Assembly (NCBI GenBank): GCA_037157775.1
Contig: CP089982.1
Location: 13,337,788 to 13,401,787 of the forward strand
Source of the DNA: Sorangiineae bacterium MSr12523
GTDB taxonomy: Bacteria > Myxococcota_A > Polyangia > Polyangiales > Polyangiaceae
Direction of reading: 5' to 3'
Length of the DNA: 64,000 bases
In this document: piece by piece, positions 15,351 through 24,260 of the stretch
How positions within the stretch are numbered: the stretch's first letter is position 1
How the letters are laid out: each line of letters starts with the position of its first letter
Program-made: the position numbers and the translations under genes
The notes under the pieces: generated by a model
Told to the model about the DNA's origin: nothing
Database searches by the model: none
Seen by the model: only the letters and a program-made list of their open reading frames with translations

Positions 15351-18055
15351 CGGCGCTGTTTGGCCGTATGGGCGGAGATCGAGCGCGGCTTGGCCTCGCC
15401 CCATCGCTGAACGACCACGCCGTAGGCTCTGCAGGCGCCTTCTTTGTCGCCGGTGTGCTCTTTCGCGTCGCCGAGCCAGAGATGGGCGCGCGTGTTCATG
15501 AAGGGTTGCTCCAGCACATGGCAGCTTCGGGTCATTGGCTCGAAGAGGGGCACGGCCTCGGCGTATTCGCCGACCATCATGCCCACGTGCCCTTGCAGCG
15601 TGTCGGTGAGAAGGGTCAACGAGGCCGGCTGCTCGAGCGAGCCCGCAAGCGGCACGGGCGGCGGGCGCAGGCTCCAGGCCTCCATCGCCATCTCGCGCGT
15701 TTCGGCGGCCCCGCCCCATCGAAGCGACCATGCCTGGCGCTTGTCCAAGGTGGAGAGCGCGCTCTTTTCCCATGCTTCGGTCAAGCTTCGCCAGCGCTCG
15801 CGCGGGATGCGGCCTTGCCGCAGCAAGGTGCCGTACATCATGGGCTCGTAGGGAATGGCGCTCCAGAAGCCCTCGGTCCATGCATCTTTTCGCCGCAAGA
15901 ATTGCTCGGCCGCGTCCGCCGCCTGCGCAGGGCGCCCCGTCTCGGTGTAGAGCTCCACCTGCATGGCGGCTGCGCGCGCATGGTCGAACAGCGTCGCCGA
16001 GTCCTCGATGCGCGCCGAGAACTCCGCGACGAGCTTCTCCAGGTTGACGAAGTCGCCCCGCAACGCGGCGAGCGATGCGCGGTGGAACACGTACAGGGCT
16101 TCGCGGCTCTCTTCGTGCGTGTTGTTGCGCCAATGCTGCAGGGCGGTCTCCACTGTTTCGGCCGGCGCACCCTCCGAGGCCAGTCCGTTCGCGAGGTGGC
16201 GGTACGCGCCCGAGCTGCGGGGCACGTTCGTGATCCATTGCCGCGCGGAGGCTACCGTCTCGCTGCACTGCCCGCGCGCGCTCAAGATGCGGATGCGATC
16301 GAGCAGGCACTCCCCCGAGCCAGGCGCCACGAGCATGCACTGATCGAGCGCATTCATGGCTTCGTCGGCGCGTCCGAGGCGGAGCAGGGCGCCCGCCTCC
16401 TGTTGCCAGGCTTCGCCGTACTTCGGATCGACCGCGATGGCCCTTCGCGCAAAGTCGATGGTCCGCTCGAGCGCCGACTGGTCCAGCGCGAGAAAGGTAT
16501 GGGCCATGGCCGCAAGGGTGAGCATTTGCGCATCGCGCGGGTAGCGATCCACGGCGACTTCGAAGCGGCGCGCCGCCTCCTCGCGGTTGGCCGGCTCCTG
16601 CCCCACGAGCGGCGCCCACGCATCGAGCAGCACGCGATCGCGCTCGCTCAGCGCATCGCGCATGGACATGACGCGGCGAAACTGCTCGCGCTCCTTCGTC
16701 ACCGTGTAGCGGAAATAGGCGGTGACGAGCAGCTGCAGCTGCACTTCGGGGCAGAGCGGATCGGCCGCTGCGGCTTGCTCGAAAGCCGGCCGCGCGAGCT
16801 CCCACGTGGCCTCGCGCTGGGCGGCCAGGCCTTCGCGGTAGCGGATCTCCGCCGTCTTGTTGCACGAGGCCGAGAGCGGCAGGGCGGTCACCGGCATGTC
16901 CGAGGCCGGCGTTTTCGGAGGTGCGCCAAGCACCGGGGGCGCTGGAGGCTCTTTGGGCGACCGAAGCAAGAGCGCGCTGCCCGCCGCACCAACGAGCGCG
17001 AGCGCGACGAGCCACGTGCGCTTCGAACGCAGACGCGGACGCCGCCACCTGGGCTTGGCCGTGGTCTCGGGCGGCCGCGCCGCGAGCAGCCGCGGATCGA
17101 CCAGCTGCGCGTCCGCCGTCGCGATTTGTAGGGGCTCGGCCGCGCCCGCCGCCTGATTCAGCGCGGCCGCGATGTCGCCCATCGAGGCGTATCGATCTTC
17201 GGCGCGCTTCGCCAGCGCGCGGTCGACGACCTGCGCGATCTCGAAGGGCACGTTCGCGAGCGGCTTGGCCACGACCTGGAGCACCGCCGTGGCAAGGGCA
17301 GTGGTTCCGCGCGACTCGGGCCAGGGCATCTTTCCGCTGAACAACTCGTAGGCCATCACGCCCCACGCAAATTGATCGGCGCGCCCGTCGAACGGTTCGC
17401 CCCGTATCTGCTCGGGGGCCATGTAGCCCGGCGTTCCCACGACGGTGGAGGCCGAAGCGCCCACACCGCCCCCCTCCGACCAGGACGCGTGCGACGAGCG
17501 CGCGATGCCGAAATCGAGCACCTTCGCGCTGCCCGTGTCGTCGCGGATCATCACGTTGTCGGGCTTCACGTCGCGGTGAACGAGGCCTTTTGCGTGCGCC
17601 GCGGTCAGCGCCTCCGCCACCTCGGCCATCCACCGCAGCTTGGTGGGGAAGGGGAGCGCGGCCCCGATAAACTCGCGCAGAGGCCGGCCCTCGACGTACT
17701 CCATCGCGATGAACGGGATGCCCTCGCGCACGCCGACGTCGTGGATGGCCACCACGTGGGGGTGGTTCAACGCGGCTGCGGCCCGGGCCTCGTGCAAGAT
17801 GCGCGCAGAGGGCGCGTCCGCGGACTCCTGCTCGTCCTTGCGGAGCACCTTGAGGGCCACCCGGCGCTGCAGGCGCAGATCGAAGGCGCGAAAGAGCTCC
17901 CCCATGCCTCCGGAAGCGATGCGCTCCTCCAGTGCGTAGCGCGCGCCGAACACGATGCCCGGTTGCAAGGCGATCTCCGGGCGATCTCCAGCGGCCGCCG
18001 TGATATCCGTCTCGCTAGGGGCATCGCTGTGCATCCTGGATCTTCGAGCATACAT
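15323..18055 (-). CDS. Transmembrane Ser/Thr protein kinase with long repeat-rich C-terminus
   Basis: 910 codons from the ATG at 18055; an ATG at 18034 (start MHSDAPSE) is equally plausible. The open frame runs about 1.2 kb further upstream, but that part is antisense to another gene. Kinase domain at about residues 35-305: glycine loop IASGGMGELF, VALKVL lysine, HRDVKPDN catalytic loop, DFG, and GTPGYMAPEQ. An Arg/Lys-rich segment and one transmembrane helix (WLVALALVGAAGSALLL, near residue 345) follow. The extracytoplasmic half is alpha-helical with TPR-like repeats (for example RFEVAVDRYPRDAQMLTLAAMAH; DPKYGEAWQQEAGALLRLG). Eukaryotic-like kinases with sensory tails are abundant in myxobacteria. 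Substrate unknown. Confidence 0.93.
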   Translation of the reverse strand: MYARRSRMHSDAPSETDITAAAGDRPEIALQPGIVFGARYALEERIASGGMGELFRAFDLRLQRRVALKVLRKDEQESADAPSARILHEARAAAALNHPHVVAIHDVGVREGIPFIAMEYVEGRPLREFIGAALPFPTKLRWMAEVAEALTAAHAKGLVHRDVKPDNVMIRDDTGSAKVLDFGIARSSHASWSEGGGVGASASTVVGTPGYMAPEQIRGEPFDGRADQFAWGVMAYELFSGKMPWPESRGTTALATAVLQVVAKPLANVPFEIAQVVDRALAKRAEDRYASMGDIAAALNQAAGAAEPLQIATADAQLVDPRLLAARPPETTAKPRWRRPRLRSKRTWLVALALVGAAGSALLLRSPKEPPAPPVLGAPPKTPASDMPVTALPLSASCNKTAEIRYREGLAAQREATWELARPAFEQAAAADPLCPEVQLQLLVTAYFRYTVTKEREQFRRVMSMRDALSERDRVLLDAWAPLVGQEPANREEAARRFEVAVDRYPRDAQMLTLAAMAHTFLALDQSALERTIDFARRAIAVDPKYGEAWQQEAGALLRLGRADEAMNALDQCMLVAPGSGECLLDRIRILSARGQCSETVASARQWITNVPRSSGAYRHLANGLASEGAPAETVETALQHWRNNTHEESREALYVFHRASLAALRGDFVNLEKLVAEFSARIEDSATLFDHARAAAMQVELYTETGRPAQAADAAEQFLRRKDAWTEGFWSAIPYEPMMYGTLLRQGRIPRERWRSLTEAWEKSALSTLDKRQAWSLRWGGAAETREMAMEAWSLRPPPVPLAGSLEQPASLTLLTDTLQGHVGMMVGEYAEAVPLFEPMTRSCHVLEQPFMNTRAHLWLGDAKEHTGDKEGACRAYGVVVQRWGEAKPRSISAHTAKQRRQALGCKGL

Positions 18056-19510
18056 CACCTTCGGCTCGTACACGTCTTCGCGGCGAGCGTGTTCCTCCAT
18101 GCGAGCTCGGCACGCGCGGACACCGTACCGGCCATCACCAACAGCGACTACGGGCTTGACCTGTTTCAAGGACCCGTGACCACGGCCAGTCGGGTCATCG
18201 GAATGGGCGGCGCATATACTGCGCTCGCCGAGTGGTGCGAGGGCGAGTACTCCAACGCCGCATCCCCCGCCGTTCGCGCTCCCTACAGCGTGGGGAAACG
18301 AGAACTCGACATATGCTTCGGCTTCACCAACCCCGGTGCGTTCGCTGGCAACGACTTCGAAAATCGAGGCGCACAGTTCTCCTCGTTGCCGACTCGTTTC
18401 ACGAACGCCACGACCTTCAACTTGGGCCTTCAACTTCAATATGGCCCATTCGGGGGCACCGTCGTTTACGATCAATTGCACGTCGGCCTGGAACAATCGG
18501 GGGGTAAAAGCGACATCTCCGCGGTCATCGACCGCGTGACCGGCTCGTTGGCCAGCTCGTTCTCGAACGATCAACTCTTGTTCGGAGTCGGCTTCCGCAC
18601 GGTGGCCTTCAACTTGAACCAGGTCACCGGTGATGGAAACCTGGTCGGTGGCAACGAAACGACGCTGGTCTCGCGCACGGGGGCGGGCACGCAGTTTGGC
18701 GTGATCTGGAAGCCGCGGACGTTGCCCTTCCGCCTCGGTGCCACCTTGCGCTCGGAGCTGGTGGTGCGCGAAATCCGCGGCATCAGCGAGCTGCCCGACG
18801 GCTCGCAGGTGGCAGGCAATCGCATTTTGCCGGACCATTTGACCGTGCCGTGGGAGGTCGAAATCGGCACCGCGCTCGAGCTCGGGCGCAGGCCGCTCAA
18901 TCCTCCGCGCGTGGGCGACGCGGTGCTCGAAGAGCAGGTGCGGGCCCGCTACGATCGCCGGCGGCTCTCCCGGGCCACGGGCTACGCCGAGGAAATCGCC
19001 CGGGCGCCGGAGGCGATGCGCGAGCGCGTGCGCCGCGGTCTGGAGCTGCGCGAGCTTCATCTGCAGAACGAGGAGGAGGATGCCATCGGGCGGGAGATCG
19101 AAGGCTTTCTCAAGGCGGAAAAGGCGCAAGCGGCGCTCTGGGACCGCCATCAAATGCTGCTTCTGGCAAGCGTGCTGGTGACCGGCCCCGCGCCCAACTC
19201 GGTGGGCATCGCGGACTTCGTGGCCCAGCGCCACGCTTCGTCGGGCGAGCATACGGTGCTTTCCGTGCGCCTAGGCTACGAGACGGAGGTGGTTCGCAAC
19301 TGGGTCATTCTGCGTGGCGGTACCTACCTCGAGCCTACCCGCTTCGAGGACAGCTCCCCTCGCGCCCATTTCACCTTGGGCACGGACATCAAGCTTTTCC
19401 GTTTCAATCCACTGGGCATCTTCGGCGACGACCCCTGGCGCCTCCGCCTCGCCGCCGACCTCGCCCCCCGCTATTTCAACTGGGCATTCGCGTTTGGCAA
19501 GTACCATTAG
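18029..19510 (+). CDS. Outer-membrane protein of PorV/FadL-like type
   Basis: 493 codons from a GTG at 18029, preceded by AGGGG at a good distance; the resulting N-terminus ends in a cleavable signal (FLHASSARA). The long frame upstream of this is antisense to the kinase. The beginning of the mature protein (SRVIGMGGAYTALAEWCEGEYSNAASPA) is the hallmark N-terminus of PorV/UPF0164/FadL-like barrels, and alternating beta strands run through most of the chain. A charged helical insertion at about residues 290-390 (RARYDRRRLSRATGY, RELHLQNEEEDAIGREIEG) is atypical for this family. The 5' end overlaps that of the divergent kinase by 6-27 bases, depending on the kinase start, so the two genes probably share control elements. 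Confidence 0.8.
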   Translation: MHPGSSSIHHLRLVHVFAASVFLHASSARADTVPAITNSDYGLDLFQGPVTTASRVIGMGGAYTALAEWCEGEYSNAASPAVRAPYSVGKRELDICFGFTNPGAFAGNDFENRGAQFSSLPTRFTNATTFNLGLQLQYGPFGGTVVYDQLHVGLEQSGGKSDISAVIDRVTGSLASSFSNDQLLFGVGFRTVAFNLNQVTGDGNLVGGNETTLVSRTGAGTQFGVIWKPRTLPFRLGATLRSELVVREIRGISELPDGSQVAGNRILPDHLTVPWEVEIGTALELGRRPLNPPRVGDAVLEEQVRARYDRRRLSRATGYAEEIARAPEAMRERVRRGLELRELHLQNEEEDAIGREIEGFLKAEKAQAALWDRHQMLLLASVLVTGPAPNSVGIADFVAQRHASSGEHTVLSVRLGYETEVVRNWVILRGGTYLEPTRFEDSSPRAHFTLGTDIKLFRFNPLGIFGDDPWRLRLAADLAPRYFNWAFAFGKYH

Positions 19511-19530
19511 CAGTGGTGCTGACTCAAAAG

Positions 19531-19640
19531 GAGAGGATTCACATGAAGGCGGGAAGGCAGGAAGGGTTAAAGAATGAGAGGATTGCGAGACCGGAACTCT
19601 AAAAACCTTCCCGCCTTCCCGCCTTCATGTTCAATCAAAT
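19531..19640. repeat. Inverted-repeat element with octamer tandem repeats (copy 2)
   Basis: Left arm gagaggattcacatgaagg (from 19531) plus GCGGGAAG-type units, right arm with two ttcccgcc copies (19608-19623) followed by ttcatgttcaatca. The arms match those of the copy at 2111-2278; the centre is shorter (about 40 bases) and the number of octamers differs. It lies between two convergent genes and can fold into a strong hairpin, so it may also act as a bidirectional transcription stop. Confidence 0.75.
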
Positions 19641-19646
19641 CATTCT

Positions 19647-20432
19647 TTAGAGTTTCCCGACACCGATCGCGTATTGTTTTGGCGTGGTTCCCATCGCACG
19701 GCGGAAGGTGGCGATGAAGGCGCTGACGCTCGTGTAGCCCAGGTCGAAGGCGATGTTCGTCACGTCCCGTCCGGCGGCGAGTTGCTCGAGGGCGACGAGG
19801 ATGCGCAACTGGGTGCGCCATGTACCGAAGGACATTCCCGTCTCGGTGCGGAAGCGGCGGGTCAAGGTGCGCTTGGCGAGGCCACCGACGTGCGCCCATT
19901 CTTCCTCGGTGCGGGCATCGGCCGGGCGGCTCAGCAAGGCGCGTGCGATGCGCAGGAGCGACGCCGAGTGCGGCATGGGCAGGTGCAGGGGCTCGGAGGC
20001 GGCGTGGTGGATCTCGTCGACGAGTACGCGCGCGATGCGCTCCTCGGGCGGCGTGAGGGCGCGCGTTTTCGGCGTCCATGTGGCGGCGCGTTCGATGGTC
20101 TCGCGCAAAAGCGAGGTGACTTGGAGCACGCGCGGCGCCGTGGGAAGCTCGGCGCAGACCGAGGGCACGAGGTACAGCGACCATCCGTCGGCGGGACCGT
20201 GGATGCGCGCGGCATGCCGGACCCGGGGCGGGATCCACATGGCGCGCCCCGGCGGCATCACCCAGCGGCCCGCGTTGGTCGAAACGGTGACGAGCCCGAA
20301 CACCGACGCAAAGAGCTGCGCACGCGCATGACTGTGCGCCGCCGTCTCACGGTCGCGCTCGTCCTTTCGCAAAACGGCCACCACGGCGGGCCCATCTTCG
20401 CGATCCACGATGGTGTCGAGACGTTGGCCCAT
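19647..20432 (-). CDS. AraC-family transcriptional regulator with cupin-like N-terminus
   Basis: 261 residues from the ATG at 20432; the longer open frame reaches into the next gene's promoter and start and is unlikely. The first about 110 residues have the AraC-type cupin pattern (AAHSHARAQLFASVFGLVTV, PPGRAMWIPPRVRHAARIHG). The C-terminal about 100 residues carry two helix-turn-helix units, the second ending in VTNIAFDLGYTSVSAFIATF and RRAMGTTPKQY, the AraC consensus. Its 5' region faces a small divergent gene 57 bases away, a likely target. Inducer unknown. Confidence 0.92.
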   Translation of the reverse strand: MGQRLDTIVDREDGPAVVAVLRKDERDRETAAHSHARAQLFASVFGLVTVSTNAGRWVMPPGRAMWIPPRVRHAARIHGPADGWSLYLVPSVCAELPTAPRVLQVTSLLRETIERAATWTPKTRALTPPEERIARVLVDEIHHAASEPLHLPMPHSASLLRIARALLSRPADARTEEEWAHVGGLAKRTLTRRFRTETGMSFGTWRTQLRILVALEQLAAGRDVTNIAFDLGYTSVSAFIATFRRAMGTTPKQYAIGVGKL

Positions 20433-20489
20433 CTGCGTTATTTTTAGTCCATAACGCGCGAGTTTGGCCAATCGGGAAGCCCTAAATCC

Positions 20490-20750
20490 ATGGCCATGAA
20501 ACCTGAAGACATCCTTCCCGATGACATCAACCACACCGTTCTCGACGGGGTTCGCGTTCGCAAAGGCTCGGTGGGCGCGTTCATCGCCAATGCGCGCACC
20601 TTCCTCGACCCGGCCTCGAGCGACGAAGCACGGCGCGACGCCGAGCGCGATTTGCTCGCGCTCGTGCCCGCCGTGCGCGCGGTAGGCCTGTTCGACCTCT
20701 TCGAATTGCGCGATCCGCGGCTGCGCGCCCTCATCGAGAACGCGCGCTGA
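20490..20750 (+). CDS. Small hypothetical protein divergent from AraC regulator
   Basis: 86 residues without signal or membrane segment, rich in charged residues and predicted mostly helical. It begins MAMKPEDILPDDINHTVLDG; an ATG two codons later could also be used. The codon pattern (G/C third positions) supports a real gene. No family recognised. It faces the AraC gene across 57 bases and overlaps the 3' end of the convergent oxidoreductase gene by 20 bases, so it may be a target of the AraC protein. Confidence 0.6.
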   Translation: MAMKPEDILPDDINHTVLDGVRVRKGSVGAFIANARTFLDPASSDEARRDAERDLLALVPAVRAVGLFDLFELRDPRLRALIENAR

Positions 20751-21660
20751 GCTCGATCTGCTTCACGATGTGCTCGCACAATTCGTGCGTGCGCAGTGCA
20801 TCGCGCGCGGAGAGCACGGTGCCCGAGCGCACGGCCTGGAGAAAGGCCTGACACGCCTGCTCGAGGCCGCGCTGCCGGGCCACGGGGACCCAATCGCCGC
20901 GCCGATGCGTGGTGGGATGGCGGTCGTGGTCGATGACGTCCGCGATTTGGATCACCTGCCGCTTCGCGTTTGCGCCAGAGACCTCGAGGACTTCCTCGGT
21001 CGAGCCGCTGACCCGGTTCTGTACGCCCAGCGCGGTGAAGCCCGCGCCGGCGAGGGTGAGCACCACGTGTTCCAGCCGCCCATCGTGGACGCGCGCACGC
21101 ACATCGGTGTGCTCCACCTCGCCGGGCACGAGAAAGCGCAGCGTGTCCACCACATGGACGAAGTCGTCGAAGATGGCCGTGCGGATGTCCTCTGCGCACC
21201 CACGCCGATGCTTCTGGAACACCACGAGATCCCGCGGCCGCTCCCGCGCCTCCACATAGGAGGGGGCGTAGCGCCGATTGAATCCCACGAAGAGCGATAA
21301 ACCTTTTTGCTCCGCCAATTCGACCAAATGGCGTGAGCCTTCCAGTGTGTAATCGAGCGGCTTGTCGACGTAGACGTGCACACCCGCTTGGAGCAACCGT
21401 GCCACGATGGGCACGTGCTGATCGGTGGAGGCGTGCACGAACGCCGCACGCAGACCGCTTTGAATGAGCGCCTCCAAATCCGTGTAGCGCTGGGCGATGC
21501 GGTAAGCATCACCGATGCGGTCCAATTTGGACTTGTCGCGCGTCATCAGCCGCAGGTCGAGCCCCGGCTGCGCCGCGAGGGCCGGCAAATATGCTTTCTG
21601 AGCAATGTCGCCCAGCCCGATGATGCCCACCGCCAACGTGTCGCGTTCCGTCGTATTCAT
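20731..21660 (-). CDS. Gfo/Idh/MocA-family NAD(P)-dependent oxidoreductase
   Basis: 309 residues from the ATG at 21660. The N-terminal Rossmann motif is VGIIGLGDIAQKAYLPALA, followed by the family signature HVYVDKPLDYTLEGSRHLVELA (the EKP-like motif, here DKP, about residues 93-96) and a C-terminal alpha/beta substrate-binding domain with FDDFVHVVDTLRFLVPG. Members oxidise or reduce sugars, inositols and related carbonyl compounds with NAD(P). No adjacent sugar genes point to a specific substrate. Confidence 0.9.
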   Translation of the reverse strand: MNTTERDTLAVGIIGLGDIAQKAYLPALAAQPGLDLRLMTRDKSKLDRIGDAYRIAQRYTDLEALIQSGLRAAFVHASTDQHVPIVARLLQAGVHVYVDKPLDYTLEGSRHLVELAEQKGLSLFVGFNRRYAPSYVEARERPRDLVVFQKHRRGCAEDIRTAIFDDFVHVVDTLRFLVPGEVEHTDVRARVHDGRLEHVVLTLAGAGFTALGVQNRVSGSTEEVLEVSGANAKRQVIQIADVIDHDRHPTTHRRGDWVPVARQRGLEQACQAFLQAVRSGTVLSARDALRTHELCEHIVKQIELSARSR

Positions 21661-21969
21661 TTCGTGTGATCCGGGACTACACCATCCGGACACTCCAAGG
21701 AATCCGTAGGGCAGTCACGCTTCCTTATCTTTCGTGGAATGACACACATGAAAACGTCGAGTGCAGTTGTAGGGATCGCTTTGCATCCGCTCGCCGATGC
21801 CGTACCGGACCTAACCGTCACGCTTGGTTCGCGCGCGACGCCCGCCGGCGAATTCATGATTCGGCTCGCAGTAACCGCGAATTGGTCTTCGTTTCATTTT
21901 CTTTGATCGCAAATCGGATATCGCGACATTCACGGGGGGACACTTGCTCTTCTTTGGAGGCATCTCAAA
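21661..21969. other. Intergenic stretch, no gene seen
   Basis: About 310 bases between the divergent oxidoreductase and the PKD lipoprotein genes. It is richer in A/T than the neighbours, and the short frames in it lack codon bias and ribosome sites. GGAGGCATCT just before the ATG at 21970 is a plausible ribosome site for the lipoprotein. I see no strong dyad or repeat. Confidence 0.5.
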
Positions 21970-22911
21970 ATGACGATTTATTTTGGTAAGGTCGCTGCTT
22001 GTGCATTGCTTGGAACGCTGGTTTTGGTCGGCTGCAGCAACGACGACGATGACAATCAGGCGCCCACCGCCAATGCAGGGACGGCCCAATCCGTCAAAGT
22101 GAATCAGAAGGTGACGCTCGATGGATCGAAGAGCAAAGATCCGGACGGTGACAAACTCACGTTCAAGTGGGCCGTCACCAAGCAACCGCAGGGGAGCACG
22201 CTCAAGATCGAGGAAACGACGGACAAGCCGAGTTTGACGCCCGCCTTTCCCGGCGAGTACGAAATCGAGCTGACGGTGAGCGATGGACAGGCTTCCGGTA
22301 AGGCGACGGTGAAGGTTACGGCCACGCCCGAAGGTCAGAACGGAAAGCCGACGTCCAGGGCATTGGGACCCACCAAGGTCCTGGTGGGCTCCGACGTGGT
22401 GCTCGATGGTTCGCAGAGCTCCGATCCCGATCAGGGTGACGCGCTCACGTACAAATGGGCGCTGGGGACGAAGCCGGCGAACAGCAATGCGGCCTTCGCC
22501 GACACGGCGGCGGCCAAGCCGAAGTTCAAGGCCGATCTTGCCGGCGAATACATCGCTTCGCTCATCGTGAACGATGGCAAGGCGGACAGCGGCGCGGCCG
22601 AGGTGAAGATCAAGGCCGTGGCGACGAACACGAAACCGGTTGCCAATGCGGGCGCCGCGCAAAGCGTTGCGGTCAATGCCTCGGTCACGCTCGACGGCAG
22701 CGCGAGCTCCGACGCCGACCAGGGCGATGTGCTGACCTACAAGTGGACCCTCAAGTCCAAGCCGGCGGGCAGCGCCGCCGCGCTGAACGACGCCACCGCG
22801 AAGAAGCCCACCTTCACGGCCGACAAGGCGGGCGAGTACGCGATCGAGCTGGTGGTGAACGACGAGCTCGAAAACAGCGCGGCCGTCACCGTGAAGATCA
22901 CGGCGCAGTAA
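21970..22911 (+). CDS. Lipoprotein with three PKD/REJ-like Ig-fold repeats
   Basis: 313 residues. The signal ends in a lipobox-like VLVGCSND and an acidic DDDDN tether. Three repeats of about 90 residues follow, each starting with APTANAG / KPTSRALG / KPVANAG, then VTLDGSxSxDPDxGDxLTYKW and a closing GEYxxxLxVxDGxxxS strand. This is the PKD/REJ-type extracellular Ig fold, here made of nothing but repeats on a lipid anchor. The repeats are clearly related, repeats 2 and 3 the most alike. Probably a surface adhesion or spacer protein. Confidence 0.88.
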   Translation: MTIYFGKVAACALLGTLVLVGCSNDDDDNQAPTANAGTAQSVKVNQKVTLDGSKSKDPDGDKLTFKWAVTKQPQGSTLKIEETTDKPSLTPAFPGEYEIELTVSDGQASGKATVKVTATPEGQNGKPTSRALGPTKVLVGSDVVLDGSQSSDPDQGDALTYKWALGTKPANSNAAFADTAAAKPKFKADLAGEYIASLIVNDGKADSGAAEVKIKAVATNTKPVANAGAAQSVAVNASVTLDGSASSDADQGDVLTYKWTLKSKPAGSAAALNDATAKKPTFTADKAGEYAIELVVNDELENSAAVTVKITAQ

Positions 22912-22920
22912 CCCGGCGAA

Positions 22921-24231
22921 TTACGCGCCAAGCACGTATTCGTGCGAGGCTTGCACCAGGCGGCGGGCGCGCTCGAGATCGGCCTCGAGGCGCCCGCCGC
23001 GTTTGAGAACGCGACCCTCGACCAACACCGTGTCGACGTTGCCGGGGTGCGCTGCGAGCACGATGGCATCCGCGGGGGAACTCAGTGGTGCGAGGTTGAC
23101 GTCCGTGGCGCGGATCAAAAGAATGTCCGCGGCCTTGCCCGGGCTCAGTGAGCCGGTGCGGCGCTCCAAGCCCGTGGCCCGTGCCCCTTGCAATGTGGCC
23201 CAGCGCAGAACGTCGCGTGCGGAAACGCGCGCCTTACGCGACTCGAGTCGATCGCGCCGTGCGACGGCGAAGGCGGTGCGCATTTGGGTGAACATGTCAC
23301 CGCCGGCGGCCGTTTCGCTGTCGATGCTCAAACTGGGGGTGAGCCCGGCCGCCAACATGCGCCCCAGGACAGGCACGGCGAGGCCGTCCATCCCGAGCTC
23401 GATTTGCGCGGAGACCGACACGGTAACGCCGTGATCGGCCAAAAGCTTCAGCGCGTGGTCCGTGGCACCGGCGCCATGGACGACGGTGATGTCCGGGCGG
23501 AGCAAGCCGGCGGCGTGCATTCGCTCGATGCCTCGATTTTCTGGCCCCGGTTCGCCGACCGCGACATGCGTCGTAATGCGGACCCCGAGCTCGCGTGCGA
23601 GCGCGAAGTCCTCGGCCATGGCCACGTCGCTGCTGAAGTCCGGACCACTTGCGGCCATAGCCAAGGTGAGGAGCCCATCGTCGCTGGTGAACCGCTCACG
23701 ACGCAGCCTGCGAATGTCGGCCGAATGCCGTCGCGCCGCGGGATCGCTCCCCGGCGGCGGCTCGATGAACGTGCCACCATGGCCGAAGACGGCGCGAAGT
23801 CCCGAGTCGGCGAGTGCGGCGACGGCAGCATCCGCGTGGGCCGGCGAGTTCTGGATACGCGACCAATCGAGCAAGGTGGTGACGCCGCTGTCGATGGCCG
23901 TCAGCGCACCGAATAGCGTGCCGGCGTACACATCCTCCGGGCGCGTGCGTCGGCCGGCGGCAACCATAGCTTGCGCGAAATAGTCCCCGAGCGACCAATC
24001 GCCGCCACGGTGCCGTAGGGTCGTCTGCCACGTGTGGCGGTGCGTGTCGACGAAGCCGGGGAGCACCAGCATGCCGGAGGCGTCGAGGATCTCTGCATCA
24101 TCGGCCGCGAGCGAGGGACCGATGGCTGCGATCGTACCGTTCTCGACGAGGAGATCTCCATGTGGAAGGTCCGCCGCGGATTCGTCGGTGCGGACAATCC
24201 AGCCGCCGCGGATGAGGGTTCGTTGCGTCAT
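22921..24231 (-). CDS. Amidohydrolase (cytosine deaminase / chlorohydrolase type)
   Basis: 436 residues; AGGA ribosome site ten bases before the ATG. Metal-binding motif 1 is GFVDTHRHTWQTTLRH (HxH, about residue 66), and the later TTHVAVGE (about residue 220), VHGAGATD (about residue 249) and SIDSET (about residue 298) are the other metal/active-site regions of the TRZ/ATZ and SsnA-like amidohydrolases. The C-terminus GSLSPGKAADILLI is the usual return strand of the composite beta-sandwich. The family removes amino or chloro groups from heterocycles or hydrolyses related amides. An operator-like palindrome sits just upstream and a LysR gene precedes it in the same direction. Confidence 0.88.
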   Translation of the reverse strand: MTQRTLIRGGWIVRTDESAADLPHGDLLVENGTIAAIGPSLAADDAEILDASGMLVLPGFVDTHRHTWQTTLRHRGGDWSLGDYFAQAMVAAGRRTRPEDVYAGTLFGALTAIDSGVTTLLDWSRIQNSPAHADAAVAALADSGLRAVFGHGGTFIEPPPGSDPAARRHSADIRRLRRERFTSDDGLLTLAMAASGPDFSSDVAMAEDFALARELGVRITTHVAVGEPGPENRGIERMHAAGLLRPDITVVHGAGATDHALKLLADHGVTVSVSAQIELGMDGLAVPVLGRMLAAGLTPSLSIDSETAAGGDMFTQMRTAFAVARRDRLESRKARVSARDVLRWATLQGARATGLERRTGSLSPGKAADILLIRATDVNLAPLSSPADAIVLAAHPGNVDTVLVEGRVLKRGGRLEADLERARRLVQASHEYVLGA

Positions 24232-24260
24232 GATGGTAATTCCTCGTCGAAAAGGTTGAT

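Noticed and set aside
14633-17131. Very long plus-strand open frame (832 codons) overlapping the LysR and kinase genes
   Set aside because: It is antisense to the clear kinase reading frame, has Arg/His-rich composition typical of a shadow frame and no domain signatures.
18056-19252. N-terminal extension of the kinase frame by 399 codons
   Set aside because: The extension is antisense to the PorV-like outer-membrane gene and contains no kinase-type sequence; starts at 18055 or 18034 are better.
21657-21857. Short minus-strand frame (66 codons) in the gap before the PKD lipoprotein
   Set aside because: No ribosome site, no G/C third-position bias, no recognisable content.
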